This document shows positions 40,899-52,750 of a DNA stretch of 64,000 nucleotides, piece after piece. Source of the DNA: Saussurea involucrata (lineage: Eukaryota; Streptophyta; Magnoliopsida; Asterales; Asteraceae); assembly GCA_033807775.1 (NCBI GenBank), contig CM066322.1, positions 23,900,501 through 23,964,500 of the forward strand, written 5' to 3'. The translations under genes and the position numbers were made by a program. How positions within the stretch are numbered: the first letter of the stretch is position 1; each line of letters opens with the position of its first letter. The notes beneath the pieces are model-generated. The model was not told the DNA's origin. It saw only the letters and a program-made list of their open reading frames with translations, and made no database searches.

Positions 40899-42439
40899 CC
40901 TGAAGACTGCGGTTAATGACCGCAAGTGGAAGACCATGTACGCATTCGTGCGTGTAGCGTCGTTAGACCCTGAGAGCGATTGGATTAGGGGCGGCTGTAA
41001 TATGTCGGGTGAGATTTTTAGTTTTTTGTCGCATGTCGTGTGTTAGTTTCTAACTTGTCTTTTATCTGTCGACATATATCAAATTCGAGGACGTGAAACC
41101 TTACGCCAACTCTCAAGCAAAGATCGACAAGTTCTTGGAGTTTAGTGCTATCGAGCGGTCGTTTTTCACACGACACCTTGTGGACGACGACGACGAAGAC
41201 TTAGTGTATCTGGGAGAGAATCGGGAGGAGAGACGGGAGGAAGAGGAAGAGGAAGAAGAGACAGAGGAGGAAGAAGAGAAAGGAGAGTCGAGAGAAGAGG
41301 AAGAGGAAATGGCTGGTAAGGGTACCTTAATCTTTTCTGCTCGACCACGATTTTTTCTCTTATATCTATCGCTTGACGTTCTTTCTTTTCCTTTATTTTT
41401 TCAAGGAGGATCTCAGGCGTCGTCTGCGATGGCCATAAAGGCAGCTGAAGTTGAACTGGCCCGTCGAGGAAAATAAAAAAGGAAGGGGGCCTCGACCACT
41501 GGGTCGGGGGTTTTGAAGCGGACTAAGATGTCGGTCCCGAGGGAACCGTCTTTGAAGGCTGACGACTCGTCGAGAGTCATCACGCCTGAGAAGACGAAGG
41601 TGTCGGTCGTATCACCTGCGAAGACGAAGACGTCTTCTGGTGCGATCGACGCAACACCGCTAAGTTCTGCGCCTCCGGCGAAAACGACGAAGTCTCCGTC
41701 TACCACGTCGACCCCTTCGTCGGCCGACAAGGGCAAGGGCCATGCGACGGGAGAGGCTGAGGTCGTGACGGTCAACTTTACGTTGCTGTCATACTTCATG
41801 GCTGATAATGTCCTGGACGGGACGAAACTTTTCCCCCATCTGGGGAAATATCAGCTCCCGTCTTTCAAGGAGCGTTTCCAAGGGGTCCCAGTCGAGGAGA
41901 CGGGAACGCACGTTGCCAGATTGGCGTTCATGGTAAGTCTTTCTTTCAAGACTTGTCTTTTTTCGGTGTTTATAACTTTGTCGAGTGTTCACTAACTTGT
42001 GTCTTTGCGTTTTCAGGCGTTCCAGTCCTCCCTTGCCTTGCACTCTGAAACGGAGAAGATAAGGGATCTGGTGTCCTCTGCTCACGAGAGGGGGAATGCG
42101 GCACTGGACAGGGAGAAGGCCGCTCTAGAGCGTGCCGAGGCTATGTCCATACGTCTCGATGATGCCCTGAATGAGTCGGAAGCCGTCGGACGTGCGAGGG
42201 ATGAGGCGAACTACCGTCTGGAGCAGTCCCTGTCCCTGATCGCCGAACAAAGGGCGGAGCTGGACAAGACTAAGGAATCTTTGGCTGCGATTGAAAAAGA
42301 AGCCGAGGATTCCAAGTCCAGGGAGATGAAGCTGGAAGGGGAGGTAAAGGAGCTTAAGGACGAGGCGACGTCCGTCTTTGCTCTTGCTCGACTGACCGCC
42401 CGGGCGGCGATCATGCGGCAGCACCAGTTGGGCAAGAAC

Positions 42440-43756
42440 TGATAGGCGGGTATCACCCCCTAAATCTAACCGCAAGTGTACGGTGTCGAAATCAAGTAAT
42501 AACGTACGGTAAGTACGAGTTATCGAATCCACGGGAACTAGGAACTAAGTATCACAATTACTATAATTGCTATTAATTGAACTGTCAAAAATTTGAGATG
42601 GGTTTTATATTAAACTAATTAAATGCAAGAAGAAAATCACAGACTAAACAGTAGACAACTTTGAGAAAAATTCGATAGAGAAAACAGTTGAGGGTTGGAA
42701 AATCCTTAGGTTTTCACATACGAATATCAGACTTAAAACGATTACCAGCTATTCCCTTAATGAATATCCAATCTCTAAAATCACCGTTGTTCTCTTTAGA
42801 GCAACATCGGGTTTTATTTTGAAAAAGACAAGTTTTATCTTTCGATCTCAACTTATGGATTCCAAAACACATTAAGCGCAAGATTTATGTTGAACGGATA
42901 GATTTTATCTCTCGATCTCAACCTAAATGGTTCAATTAGGATTAAGGCGTATTCGGTATATCTCTATCACCAAATTCTCGCCTTAGACATGCAATCCCTA
43001 GTTCTAGTTAACAGTTAATTCTCTCGAACTCAACTGGAAACAACAAAACAGTTGAAAGGTAGCTAGACTCTCAAAAGCATTAAAACCAAATTACACGCAT
43101 TCATTAAATTAGGAAAAACTGATAACGTCTCAAGTCAATTATTCACATGCTTACAAACCAATTCATTCCAACCCCCAACATGAACAGGTTAGTTCATGTC
43201 GGTGGTGGATACAAACATAATCAAAGGAATGGAAAACGTGTGTGTGAACATGATAATCGTAAACGTGAAAGATAAGATGATGAACTCCCTCCTCTCGTGC
43301 CCGAATCTACTTCGCGTAATGAATGTCTCCTCGATCGACTCTCTATCGTGGCTCCGAAAAGTCTCCCAAAATCGCCCCTGGTCGTCGTGTGAAAGTTCCC
43401 TCCAAGAATGACCTAAAATTCTGAAATTCGTCAAAGTTTAAAAACCAAACAGTGGGATGCGCGACTTCTGGCGCGACTTGAAAGTCGCGCAGAAAGTCGT
43501 GCGGTTTTCTGATGCTGCGTGGGTCGGTTTCTGGTTCGCGGTTCGGGTCCTGGTTCGGGCGCGAGTCTTGGGCTTGGATCTCGGGCTTCCGTTGGGCTTC
43601 GTTTTGGGTCTTTTTGGGCTCTTTTTAGCTTCTTTTCTCGGAGATTACTGTCTTTTAATAAACCTGCTAAACCGTAAAATTCCGCTTCTTTGCTTAAATA
43701 CAAGCCAATCTCATTGGTTTGAGAACTGAAAATAACGCCAAAAGGTGGCGTTATCA
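42440..43756 (-). repeat. 3' LTR of A1
   Basis: TGATAGGCGGGTATCACC ... GGTGGCGTTATCA on plus (1317 bp). It contains GC-rich words around 43459-43505 (GCGCGACTTGAAAGTCGCGC), a long near-palindrome. Confidence 0.87.
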
Positions 43757-45971
43757 ACAACCCCAAACCGAGCGTTGCTTGTCCCCAAGCAAATTAGCGA
43801 TAAAACAGAGTAAAAGCATATATCAGCGAAATAATAATTGCACAACTTCTAATCGGTCCCATGTGATGCAACGGTGATTTCCCATACCCGTGAATGCCTA
43901 TCTCACTCTCGCCTCATTCCTATTTCGTTTGATCTATGACCTTCCATTGTAAGTTGAACTCGTTACTGCTCCGTTTCCATTAAGGTTGTTCTAGGTCCAG
44001 ACATACTAGGGAAAACATTTCGCCTCGACCCTACCTCACAGGATTCTCTCATTTCGCTCGAACCTAGGTTATCGCACATGTTGTCATGTATAGGGAGTTT
44101 ATGTACAAGGATATTCAAAAATTACATGACAACTCTAATAAAAGATGCACAAATGTCCAAAATTGATCTCAGGAAGGAATCAAGTAGCAAGACAGGGAAT
44201 ATTGGTAAGGGTGGTCGTATACTCTCATCACATTTTCCAAAAGACCATCCATGTCTTCACAAGGGTTTTAACGGGGCTAAGGTTATGGCTTACGAAACGA
44301 AGGGTAAAACGGTACAAAGATCCTTGGCGTGTCAAGCTTTAGCAATTCTGAACTTCCTAGCTTTATGCTCTATCATTTGGCCCTCTTTGTCACTAATGGA
44401 GTCGCTTTGACTCTCTTATTTCTGTTGCTGTGAAGCTATCTAAACTAACTGTTTTTTTATTTTTTATTTTTTTTTATTTTTTTTTTATTTTTTTTGGGAC
44501 TTCATTGGTCCTCTTTATTTGCATTGGGGCTGCATTGGCCCTCTTTTCTATTTATTTCATGACTGGCCTGATTTCCTTCTTTTCCGCTCTAGCTTTTTGT
44601 TATTCATTACCGCACGGCTTGACACATTTTCGGATAGGGTTGGCTAAGGCTTTTGGCTCGGGTTTAAAGGTGGGTTTCAGAAATGAACAAGGTGAGTGTT
44701 TGGCTACAAAGGGGCTATGGTTACACATAATTGGGTGAAAAGGGTACGATAGCTAAAAACAAGGTTAAACAAACACACAATGCCTGGAATCATCTCTTAA
44801 GGTCCACACGATAAGGTCTACTACACCCTTACCCAATATCCCGATGGTCGTCTTTGCTACTCAATGCAATAATATAGCGAGATCATTCTATATTCACGAC
44901 AAGGATTTGACAAGTGTATATGAATTAGGTGTATGAATCCCTCAGAATGAAAGAACGTCTTTTAGGCTCAAATCTCACTAATGGGTGGTCTCCACTAATG
45001 TCCCTAGTCATGTCCTTTCCCGGTCTTTCCCTAATGGTCACGTCACTATCACAAGATTCTTCCTACAATGGTCGGTTTCAATCATTCAAAACAAAAAATT
45101 TAGCTACAGTGATCTATATACTCAGAAGTGCAGGAAATCTACGTGCATAACGTGGGCCCGATTGGGCAACCCCAAACCTTACCCACACATTGTCCCCAAT
45201 GTGCAAGTGTCGGCATAGGCGATTCTAAAACAAGTATCGTTGTGCGGTTATTACAGGTGTCAGACAGGTAAGGCATAACATAACATGAAGCAACAAAGAG
45301 CTAATCTAGCATTTTCAAAAACATGGCCACCCCAAGCCTAGGCCGTGGCCTAGGTTTGTCAAAACAAGCGCCAACCCCAAACCTCGGTGAAACCGAGGTT
45401 TGCACAGGATTAAAAATGAGTGTGTAGATGTTTGAAAAGACGAGGCACCCCAAACCTAAGTGAAACTTAAGTTTGTTGCATCTCGTTAACTAATAAGAAC
45501 CCAAACATCTTACACACCCGTTACCTACAAAGTTTAGAGCGTACCTGTTTTCCCGGACGGAGGAGATTCTCTTGAAAGAGTTGAAATGATCACGATTGAG
45601 AAGCATCGGAGAAGGGAACAGCAAAACAAAGCAAACAAAACAAAAGGCGAAAGGAAACACACAAAGCAGGAAAAAATAACACACTGTCTGAGGACAGGAA
45701 GCCGCGCGGCTTTCGCCGCGGTATGGAAACCGCGGGAATGACCGCGCAACCCCCTGTTTCGAAAAACAAACAGAGGGCCCCGCGGTTTGGCACGCGACTT
45801 GTAGGCCGCGACACAAGCCACGTAAATCCCTATTCAGCTATTTTTTGATTTTTTTTTGTTTTTTCCGTAAATAAGAACACACTCAAAAACAGGAAATTAA
45901 AAGAAACTAACCTCGGTGGGTTGCCTCCCACCCAGCGCCGTAGTTTAAGTCGTGGCACGACTATGTGGATC
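43757..45971 (-). other. Non-coding 3' internal region of A1
   Basis: No gag-pol reading frame on the minus strand. Features shared with the matching region of A2 (50524-52700) are a T-rich run near 44440-44490, a block of AAACCTCGGT...ACCGAGGTTTG inverted words near 45370-45400, and a GC-rich block at 45700-45800 with repeated CCGCGG and GCGACTTG words. Plus-strand frames here (for example the hydrophobic one at 44430-44738) are low-complexity and not conserved in A2. Confidence 0.6.
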
Positions 45972-48308
45972 TCAGCTTTGCTCGGTATCCGCGGACTCGG
46001 CTCGCCCACACTTGCGATTCTCCGCGGATTCTTCCTCATCCGGTCTTCCATTACCAATTCCGGATTTATGCTTTTCCTTATCGCTCGGCTCTTTACGCTT
46101 TCCGTTCTCGAACACCTTGAAAATCATCTTCTCGCCACCAACCCGCAAAGTCACCTCTCCTTCCTCCACGTCTATCAATGCTCTACTCGTGGCTAGGAAT
46201 GATCTTCCCAAAATGAGTGGAACCTCTATGTCTTCATCGATATCCAGCACCACGAAGTCCACCGGGAAATAAAACTTTCCAGCTTTGATCAGCACGTCTT
46301 CAATCACTCCATACGGGTACACGTTCGATCGATCCACGAGCTTAAGCGTCATGCATGTTGGGCTCACCTCTCCCAAGCCGAGTTTCCTGAAAACGGATAG
46401 AGGCATCAAGTTAATACTCACCCCTAAATCACATAACACTTTATTAAAAGAAAACTTCCCAATTTGAATAGGGATTGAAAAACTCCCCGGATCTTTAAGC
46501 TTCAGGGGAAGCTTGTTTTGGATGATCGCGCTGCACTCTTCAGTAAGTGCAACGGTGGACTGGTGATCGATCGCCCTCTTCTTGGATAGTATCTCCTTCA
46601 TGAATTTCATGTATGAAGGCACTTGTGCCAATGCTTCTGCAAAAGGGAAGTTAATTGTTAACTTTTTAAATACATCAAGAAATTTTGAAAAATTAACATC
46701 ATCCTTATTCTTTTTAAGTCTGCTCGGATAAGGCACTCGTGGCATTTCCGGGTTGACCGGTGGTTGCTCATGCTTCTTCGCTTCCCTCTTCTCGCTCTCT
46801 TCATCCTCCGGGTTATCCATGTCAATGATCTCGACCTCTTTCTCCTTGGGCTCGGTTCCTTTTGATGACGGTTCTCGTGTAGGTTCCATTATCAGCTCTT
46901 TGCCACTTCTCAGGTAAATGGCATTACATTCCTCCCGGTTTTTCTTTTCAGTCATGCTCGGGAATGTTCCGGGAGGTCGGGTTTGTAGGGCTTCAGAAAT
47001 TTGCCCCACTTGCCTTTCCAAGATCTTGATGGAGGCGGTGTTTTGATCAGTAGCCTCCTTGACTGTACTCACCGTGCTTGCCAAACCTTCAACTGTGCTG
47101 TCCATCTTTGCCATGAACTTCATCATCATATCTTCCAGCCCCGGCTTCTTCTCCCCGGATTGTTCTTCGTTCCTTTGGTTAAAACCTGGGGGACGGTACA
47201 CATTATTAGTATGAGAAGAATTAGAAGAGTTAGAAAAGTTACCTTGTTGTTGACCGGGTTGGCTCCACGAAAAATTGGGGTGTTTCTTCCACCCCTCATT
47301 GTAAGTGTTCGAGAAAGGATCGTTTCTCGGCTGGTGGTTTCGGTTCTGTAGGAACTGGACTTGCTCGGGCTCTTGTGGATTGCCTCCCTTCAAGTGGTTT
47401 GTGATCATGGCTAGTTGAGCTTTTATTTCTTTTAGCTCATCTGTCTCTTGAACACTTGCAACTCTTCTGACAGCTGATCGTGGGGTGGAAAAGCTATGTT
47501 CGGCCAGATTCTCGATCAGCTTGCATGCTTCCTCATATGTCTTCTCCATTAAGGCTCCACCCGCTGCAGCAGTGATATCATTTTTAAACTGCGGGTGAAG
47601 GCCTCCAAAGAAGGTCTGGATGATGACCCAACCGTGTAATCCATGATGCGGGCACTTCTTCAACATATCCTTGTACCTCTCCCATGCTTCATAAAGGGTC
47701 TCTTGCTCCCATTGAGCAAAGTGTGTAATGTCGGCCATTAGCTGAGCGGTTCTTCCAGGTGGGAAGAATTTATGGAGGAATGCGGCCTTCAGGTCGGCCC
47801 ATGTAGTGATCTGGTCTGCTGGTAAGCTCTCTATCCAGATTTCAGCTCTACCCTTGAGTGAGAAGCTGAATAATCTTAACTTGACGGCATCCTCGTTCAT
47901 GCCATTGATCTTGAATGTGCTGCAAATCCTCTCGAATGCACGGAGATGTGCATGAGGATCTTCGGTCGGTGCCCCTCCATATTGGTTTTGTTGAACCATC
48001 ACGATGGTGCTCGGCTTGATCTCGAAGTAATTCGCCGCAGTAGTGGGTGGTTGGATGCCTATCCGTGCGGTTGCCACGTTCGGATTGGCAAATGACCGCA
48101 TCGGAACTCTCACCGGAGGAGGTGGATGATTGTTGCCAGGTGGTCTATTGACGGGTATTTCGTCACCCATCTTCAGATGCCTTTTAACTTTTGTTTCTTC
48201 TCTTAAACGGTGGGCGGTTCTTTCAATCTCTGGATCAAGTGGCTCGATTTCCTTCCCTCGGGTCTTCTTTGGCATAAACCAATTAGTACCTGAAAAGAAA
48301 GTAGGCAA
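45972..48308 (-). CDS. Athila-type gag-protease of A1
   Basis: One uninterrupted frame of 778 codons on the minus strand; the likelier start is the ATG at 48273-48275 (MPKKTRGKEIE), as in A2. Directly upstream, TTTCTTTTCAG looks like a splice acceptor. Domains: retrotransposon gag core (about 110-270; FERICSTFKINGMNED, WADLKAAFLHKFFPPGRT, LYEAWERYKDMLKKCP), a Q/N-rich linker, a coiled part, then a retropepsin-like protease with CDLGVSINLMP at about 626-636 and PLILGRSFL near 697-705. The aspartate is D627; the usual alanine two positions on (DLGAS) is valine here. No zinc knuckle was seen. The gag would form particles that could only replicate with enzymes supplied by other elements. Confidence 0.85.
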   Translation of the reverse strand: MPTFFSGTNWFMPKKTRGKEIEPLDPEIERTAHRLREETKVKRHLKMGDEIPVNRPPGNNHPPPPVRVPMRSFANPNVATARIGIQPPTTAANYFEIKPSTIVMVQQNQYGGAPTEDPHAHLRAFERICSTFKINGMNEDAVKLRLFSFSLKGRAEIWIESLPADQITTWADLKAAFLHKFFPPGRTAQLMADITHFAQWEQETLYEAWERYKDMLKKCPHHGLHGWVIIQTFFGGLHPQFKNDITAAAGGALMEKTYEEACKLIENLAEHSFSTPRSAVRRVASVQETDELKEIKAQLAMITNHLKGGNPQEPEQVQFLQNRNHQPRNDPFSNTYNEGWKKHPNFSWSQPGQQQGNFSNSSNSSHTNNVYRPPGFNQRNEEQSGEKKPGLEDMMMKFMAKMDSTVEGLASTVSTVKEATDQNTASIKILERQVGQISEALQTRPPGTFPSMTEKKNREECNAIYLRSGKELIMEPTREPSSKGTEPKEKEVEIIDMDNPEDEESEKREAKKHEQPPVNPEMPRVPYPSRLKKNKDDVNFSKFLDVFKKLTINFPFAEALAQVPSYMKFMKEILSKKRAIDHQSTVALTEECSAIIQNKLPLKLKDPGSFSIPIQIGKFSFNKVLCDLGVSINLMPLSVFRKLGLGEVSPTCMTLKLVDRSNVYPYGVIEDVLIKAGKFYFPVDFVVLDIDEDIEVPLILGRSFLATSRALIDVEEGEVTLRVGGEKMIFKVFENGKRKEPSDKEKHKSGIGNGRPDEEESAENRKCGRAESADTEQS

Positions 48309-48414
48309 AGTTAGTAATCCAGAAATTAAAAGGGATGGAATAAAGCAATAATAATAAAAAAAATGTTCAATCTAATAGCGCTTATAGCTGGTAGTGCTAT
48401 CAGTTGCAACTAGT

Positions 48415-48432
48415 TCCCCGGCAACGGCGCCA
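48415..48432 (-). other. Primer binding site of A1
   Basis: Minus strand TGGCGCCGTTGCCGGGGA, the usual Athila primer site, a few bases inside the LTR end at 48439. Confidence 0.85.
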
Positions 48433-48438
48433 AAAACT

Positions 48439-49161
48439 TGATAGGCGGGTATCACCCCCCTAAATCTAACCGCAAGTGTACGATGTCGAAATCAAGTAAT
48501 AACGTACGGTAAGTACGAGTATCGAATCCACAGGAACTAGGAACTAAGTATCACAATTACTATAATTGCTATTAACTGAACTGTCGAAATTTTGAGATGG
48601 GTTTTATATTAAACTAATTAAATGCAAGAAGAAAATCACAGACTAAACAGTAGACAACTTTGAGGAAAATTCGATAGAGAAAACAGTTGAGGGTTGGAAA
48701 TCCTTAGATTTTCACATACGAATATCAGACTTAAAACGATTACCAGCTATTCCCTTAATTAATATCCAATCTCTAAAATCACCGTTGTTCTCTTTAGAGC
48801 AACATCGGGTTTTATTTTGAAAAAGACAAGTTTTATCTTTCGATCTCAACTTATGGATTCCAAAACACATTAAGCGCAAGATTTATGTTGAACGGATAGA
48901 TTTTATCTCTCGATCTCAACCTAAATGGTTCAATTAGGATTAAGGCGTATTCGGTATATCTCTATCACCAAATTCTTGCCTTAGACATGCAATCCCTAGT
49001 TCTAGTTAACAGTTAATTCTCTCGAACTCAACTGGAAACAACAAAACAGTTGAAAGGTAGCTAGACTCTCAAAAGCATTAAAACCAAATTACATGCATTC
49101 ATTAAATTAGGAAAAACTGATAACGTCTCAAGTCAATTATTCACATGCTTACAAACCAATT
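48439..49161 (-). repeat. 5' LTR of A1, first part (interrupted at CAATT)
   Basis: Nearly identical to 42440-43170. It breaks off after ACAAACCAATT at 49161, where A2 begins; the rest follows at 56560. Confidence 0.87.
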
Positions 49162-50523
49162 TGATAGGTGGGTCTCACCCCCTAAATCTAACCGCAAGTG
49201 TACGGTGTCGAAATCAAGTAATAACGTACGGTAAGTACGAGTATCGAATCCACGGGAACTAGGAACTAAGTATCACAATTACTATAAGAACTATTAATTG
49301 AACTGTCGAATTTGGGAGATTGGTTTGATTTAAAACTACTTAATTGCAACGAATACGAAATCACAACGAAACAGTAAATGACTTAGAAACTTCGATAGAG
49401 AGAGAAGTTGAGGGTTGGAAATCCTCAGGTTCTACACATGCAAACAACTGACTCAAAAAAATTACCAGTTAATCCCCTTAATGATTCCAAAATATTTTAA
49501 GATCACCGTCGTTCTCTTTCGAACAACAACGGATTTTATTTTGAAAAGGACAAGTTAAATCTCTCGACCTCAACTTATGGATTCCAAAACACATTAAGCA
49601 CCAGATTTATATTAAACGGCTAGATTTCATCTCTCGATTTCAACCTAACGGTTCAATTGGGACTAAGACTTATTCGATATATCTCTATCACCGATTTATC
49701 GTCTTAGGCATGCAATTCCTAGTTCTTTTTAACAGTTAATTCTCTCGAACTCAACTGAAAATAATAAATCAATTGAAAGCTAGATAGACTCTCAAAGGCA
49801 TTAAACACAAAATCACATGCTTCATTAATAACGGAAAAACTGATAAAATATCAAGTCAATTGTTTACATGCTTAATAAACCGAATTCATTCCAACCCCCA
49901 ACACGAACCGGTTAGTTCATGTCGGTGGTGGATTCAAACACAAGAGAAATAGTTGCGAAAGTGTATGTAAACATGATTAAGCGTAAAAGATGCAATCGTA
50001 AACAGTAAGATGATGAACTCCCTTCTCTCGTGCTCGTCTCTACTTCGCGTGTTGAACGTCTCCTTGATCGGCTCTCAATCGTGACTCCGAAAGCTCCGAA
50101 AAGTCTCCAGGAATCGCCCCAAAATCGCCCCTGGCCATCGTGTGAAAGTTGCGTATCGAATGAATCACCTAAAAATCAGATTTAAAGCTGGAATTCGCGA
50201 AACAGTGGGTTACGCCACTTGCCACGCGACTTGTAAGTCGCGTGGTAAGTCGCGCGTATCATTTTTGCTGCGTGGGTCGATTTCTGGTTCGCGGATCGGG
50301 TCCTGGTTCGGTTGCGGGTCTTGGGCTTGACTTTTGGGCTTCCGTTAGGCTTCGTTTGGACTCGTTTTGGGCTCTTTTTAGCTTCTTTTCCCGAGGATTA
50401 CCGCCTTTTAGATAACCTGTATAAATCACTAGATAAACCGTAAAATACACGCCTTTTTACTTGAATACAAGCCAATCTCATTGGTTTGAGAACTGAAAAT
50501 AACGCCAAAAAGTGGCGTTATCA
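49162..50523 (-). repeat. 3' LTR of A2
   Basis: TGATAGGTGGGTCTCACC ... AGTGGCGTTATCA (1362 bp). It differs from the other A2 LTR by few substitutions and one 11-bp block (GTCGCGTGGTAA near 50235) that is missing at 56285. Confidence 0.87.
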
Positions 50524-52700
50524 ACAACCCCAAACCGAGCGTTGCTTGTCCCCAAGCAAATTAGCGATAAAATAGAAATAAAGCACACATAAGTGAAATA
50601 ATAATAATAATAACTGCACAATTCCCAATCGGTACCAAGTGGTGCATCGGTGATTTCCCATACCCGTGAATATCTATCTCACTCTCGCCTCATTCTTATC
50701 TCGTTTGATCTATGACCTTCCATTGGGAGTTGAACTCGTGACTGTTCCGATTACGTTCAGGTTAGACTAGGTCCAAACATACTAGGGAAAACATTTCGCC
50801 TCGACCCTACCTCACGGGATACTCTCTTTGCACTCGAACCTAGGTTATCGCTCGTGTTGTCATGTTTAAGGAGGTTATGTACAAGAATACTCAAATTATT
50901 ACATGACAACTCTAAGGAAAGACGCACAATTGTCCAAAAATTTGATCTCAGAAGGAGTCAAGTAGCAAGACAGGGGATATCGATGAGGTGGTCGTATACC
51001 ATAATCACATCTTCCAAAAGATCATCCAGGTCTTTACAAGGGTTGTAATGGAGCTAGGGCTATGGCTGAGAAACGAAGGGTAAAATGGTTCAACGATCTT
51101 TGGCGTGTCAATCATTGGCAGTTCCGAACTTCTCTACTTCAGCCTCTATCATTTGGCCCTCTTTGTCACTATTGGAGTCACTTTGACTCTCTTATTCAGC
51201 TGCTATAAATACTATCTGACTAACTGTATTTTTTTTGGGGCATCATTGGCCCTCTTTTCTATCTTTTGGGTCACATTGACCCATTTTATTCTCATGACTG
51301 GCCTGTTCTATTCTTTTCTGCTCTATCTTTCGTAGTTCATCACTGCCTTTGATTTACACGCTTTCGGATAAGGGTTGGCTAAGGCTTATGGCTAAAGGTG
51401 TACTGGTGGGTTTAGAAACGAATAAGGTGCGTGTTTGGCTGCAAAGGGGGTTATGGATACACACAGAAGGGTAAAAGGTAACGATAGCTAAAACGGGTTA
51501 AAACAAAACACACAATGCCTGGAATCATATCTTAAGGTCCACATGATATGGTCTACTATACCCTTACCCAATATCCCGAGGTTCGTCTTTGCTACTCAAT
51601 TCAATAATGTAGCGAGATCATTCTACATTCACAACAAGGAATTCGAAAAAGTGTATAAGAATTAGGTGTATGAATCCCTCGAAATGAAAAACGTCTTTTA
51701 GGCTCAAAACTCACTATCGGGTGGTCTCCACTAATGTCCCTAGTCATGTCCTTTCCCAGTCCTTCCCTAACGGTCACGTCACTATCACAATATTCTTCCC
51801 ACAATGGTTGGTCTCAATCATTCAAAACAAAAAAAATTAGCTATTATGATCTAGACACTCAGAAATGCAGGAAATCTACGTGCATAACTTGGGCCTGATT
51901 GGGCAACCCCAAACCTTACCCACACATTGTCCCCAATGTGCAAGTAAAGTCGTAGGTGATGCGACTCGAATCATTGTGCAGTTATTCTAGGTATAAAAAG
52001 GATGGGCAAGGCATTACATATCAAGCAAAAGAAAACCCAAAATTTCTAAAATGGGCACCCAAAACCTAAGCCGTGGCCTAGGTTTGCCAATAAAAGCCAA
52101 CCCCAAACCTCGGTAAAACCGAGGTTTGCACAGGGTCTAAAGAATTGAGTGTGTAGATGTGAAAGATGAGGCACCCCAAACCTAAGTGAAACTTAGGTTT
52201 GTTGCATCTCGTTTAACTAACACGAACAAACATCTTACACCACTCGTTATTATGCAAAGTTTAGAGCGTACCTGTTTTGCCCGGATGAAGGAGGATTCTT
52301 GAAAGGTTGAGCATCAATCGAAGGAGATAGGGAGAGCATGTAAAACAAACAGAAGACACAAAACACACGATGAAAAATGCATGAAAATGAAACACACAAA
52401 GCAAGAAAGGAACAAAGATTGCGAACAACGAACGACACACAACAAGGGACTCCCGCGGTTTTGGCCGCGGGATGTAAGTCGCGGGATTACCCGCGTATGT
52501 CCCTGTTTCAGAAAACCAACAGGGTGCCCCGCGGCTTGCTGCGCGGTACGCAAACCTCGTGGCAAGTCGCGTATGTCTCTGTTCGTTTTTCGCTTTTTCG
52601 ATTTTTTTCAATTTTTATGGTTTTTTCGGAAATAAAAGCACACTCAAACAAAAGTAAAAACTAAGCACGCAAATAAAAGGGAAATCAAACCTTGGTGGGT
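50524..52700 (-). other. Non-coding 3' internal region of A2
   Basis: Parallels 43757-45971 of A1 in order and in sequence, with many differences. No pol-type frame on the minus strand. GC-rich words CCGCGGTTTTGGCCGCGG and GCGCGGTACGC lie at 52450-52570. Confidence 0.6.
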
Positions 52701-52750
52701 TGCCTCCCACCCAGCGCCGTATTTAAAGTCGTGGCACGACTGTGTGGTTT

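Noticed and set aside
41093..41476. Glutamate-rich frame as a separate acidic protein
   Set aside because: It is an inner part of the antisense Tat gene; its apparent start is not an ATG, and its downstream end reads through an intron with good GT and AG borders.
44430..44738. Hydrophobic plus-strand frame with a Phe run as a gene
   Set aside because: Produced by a T-rich run in the non-coding region of A1; not preserved in the matching region of A2.
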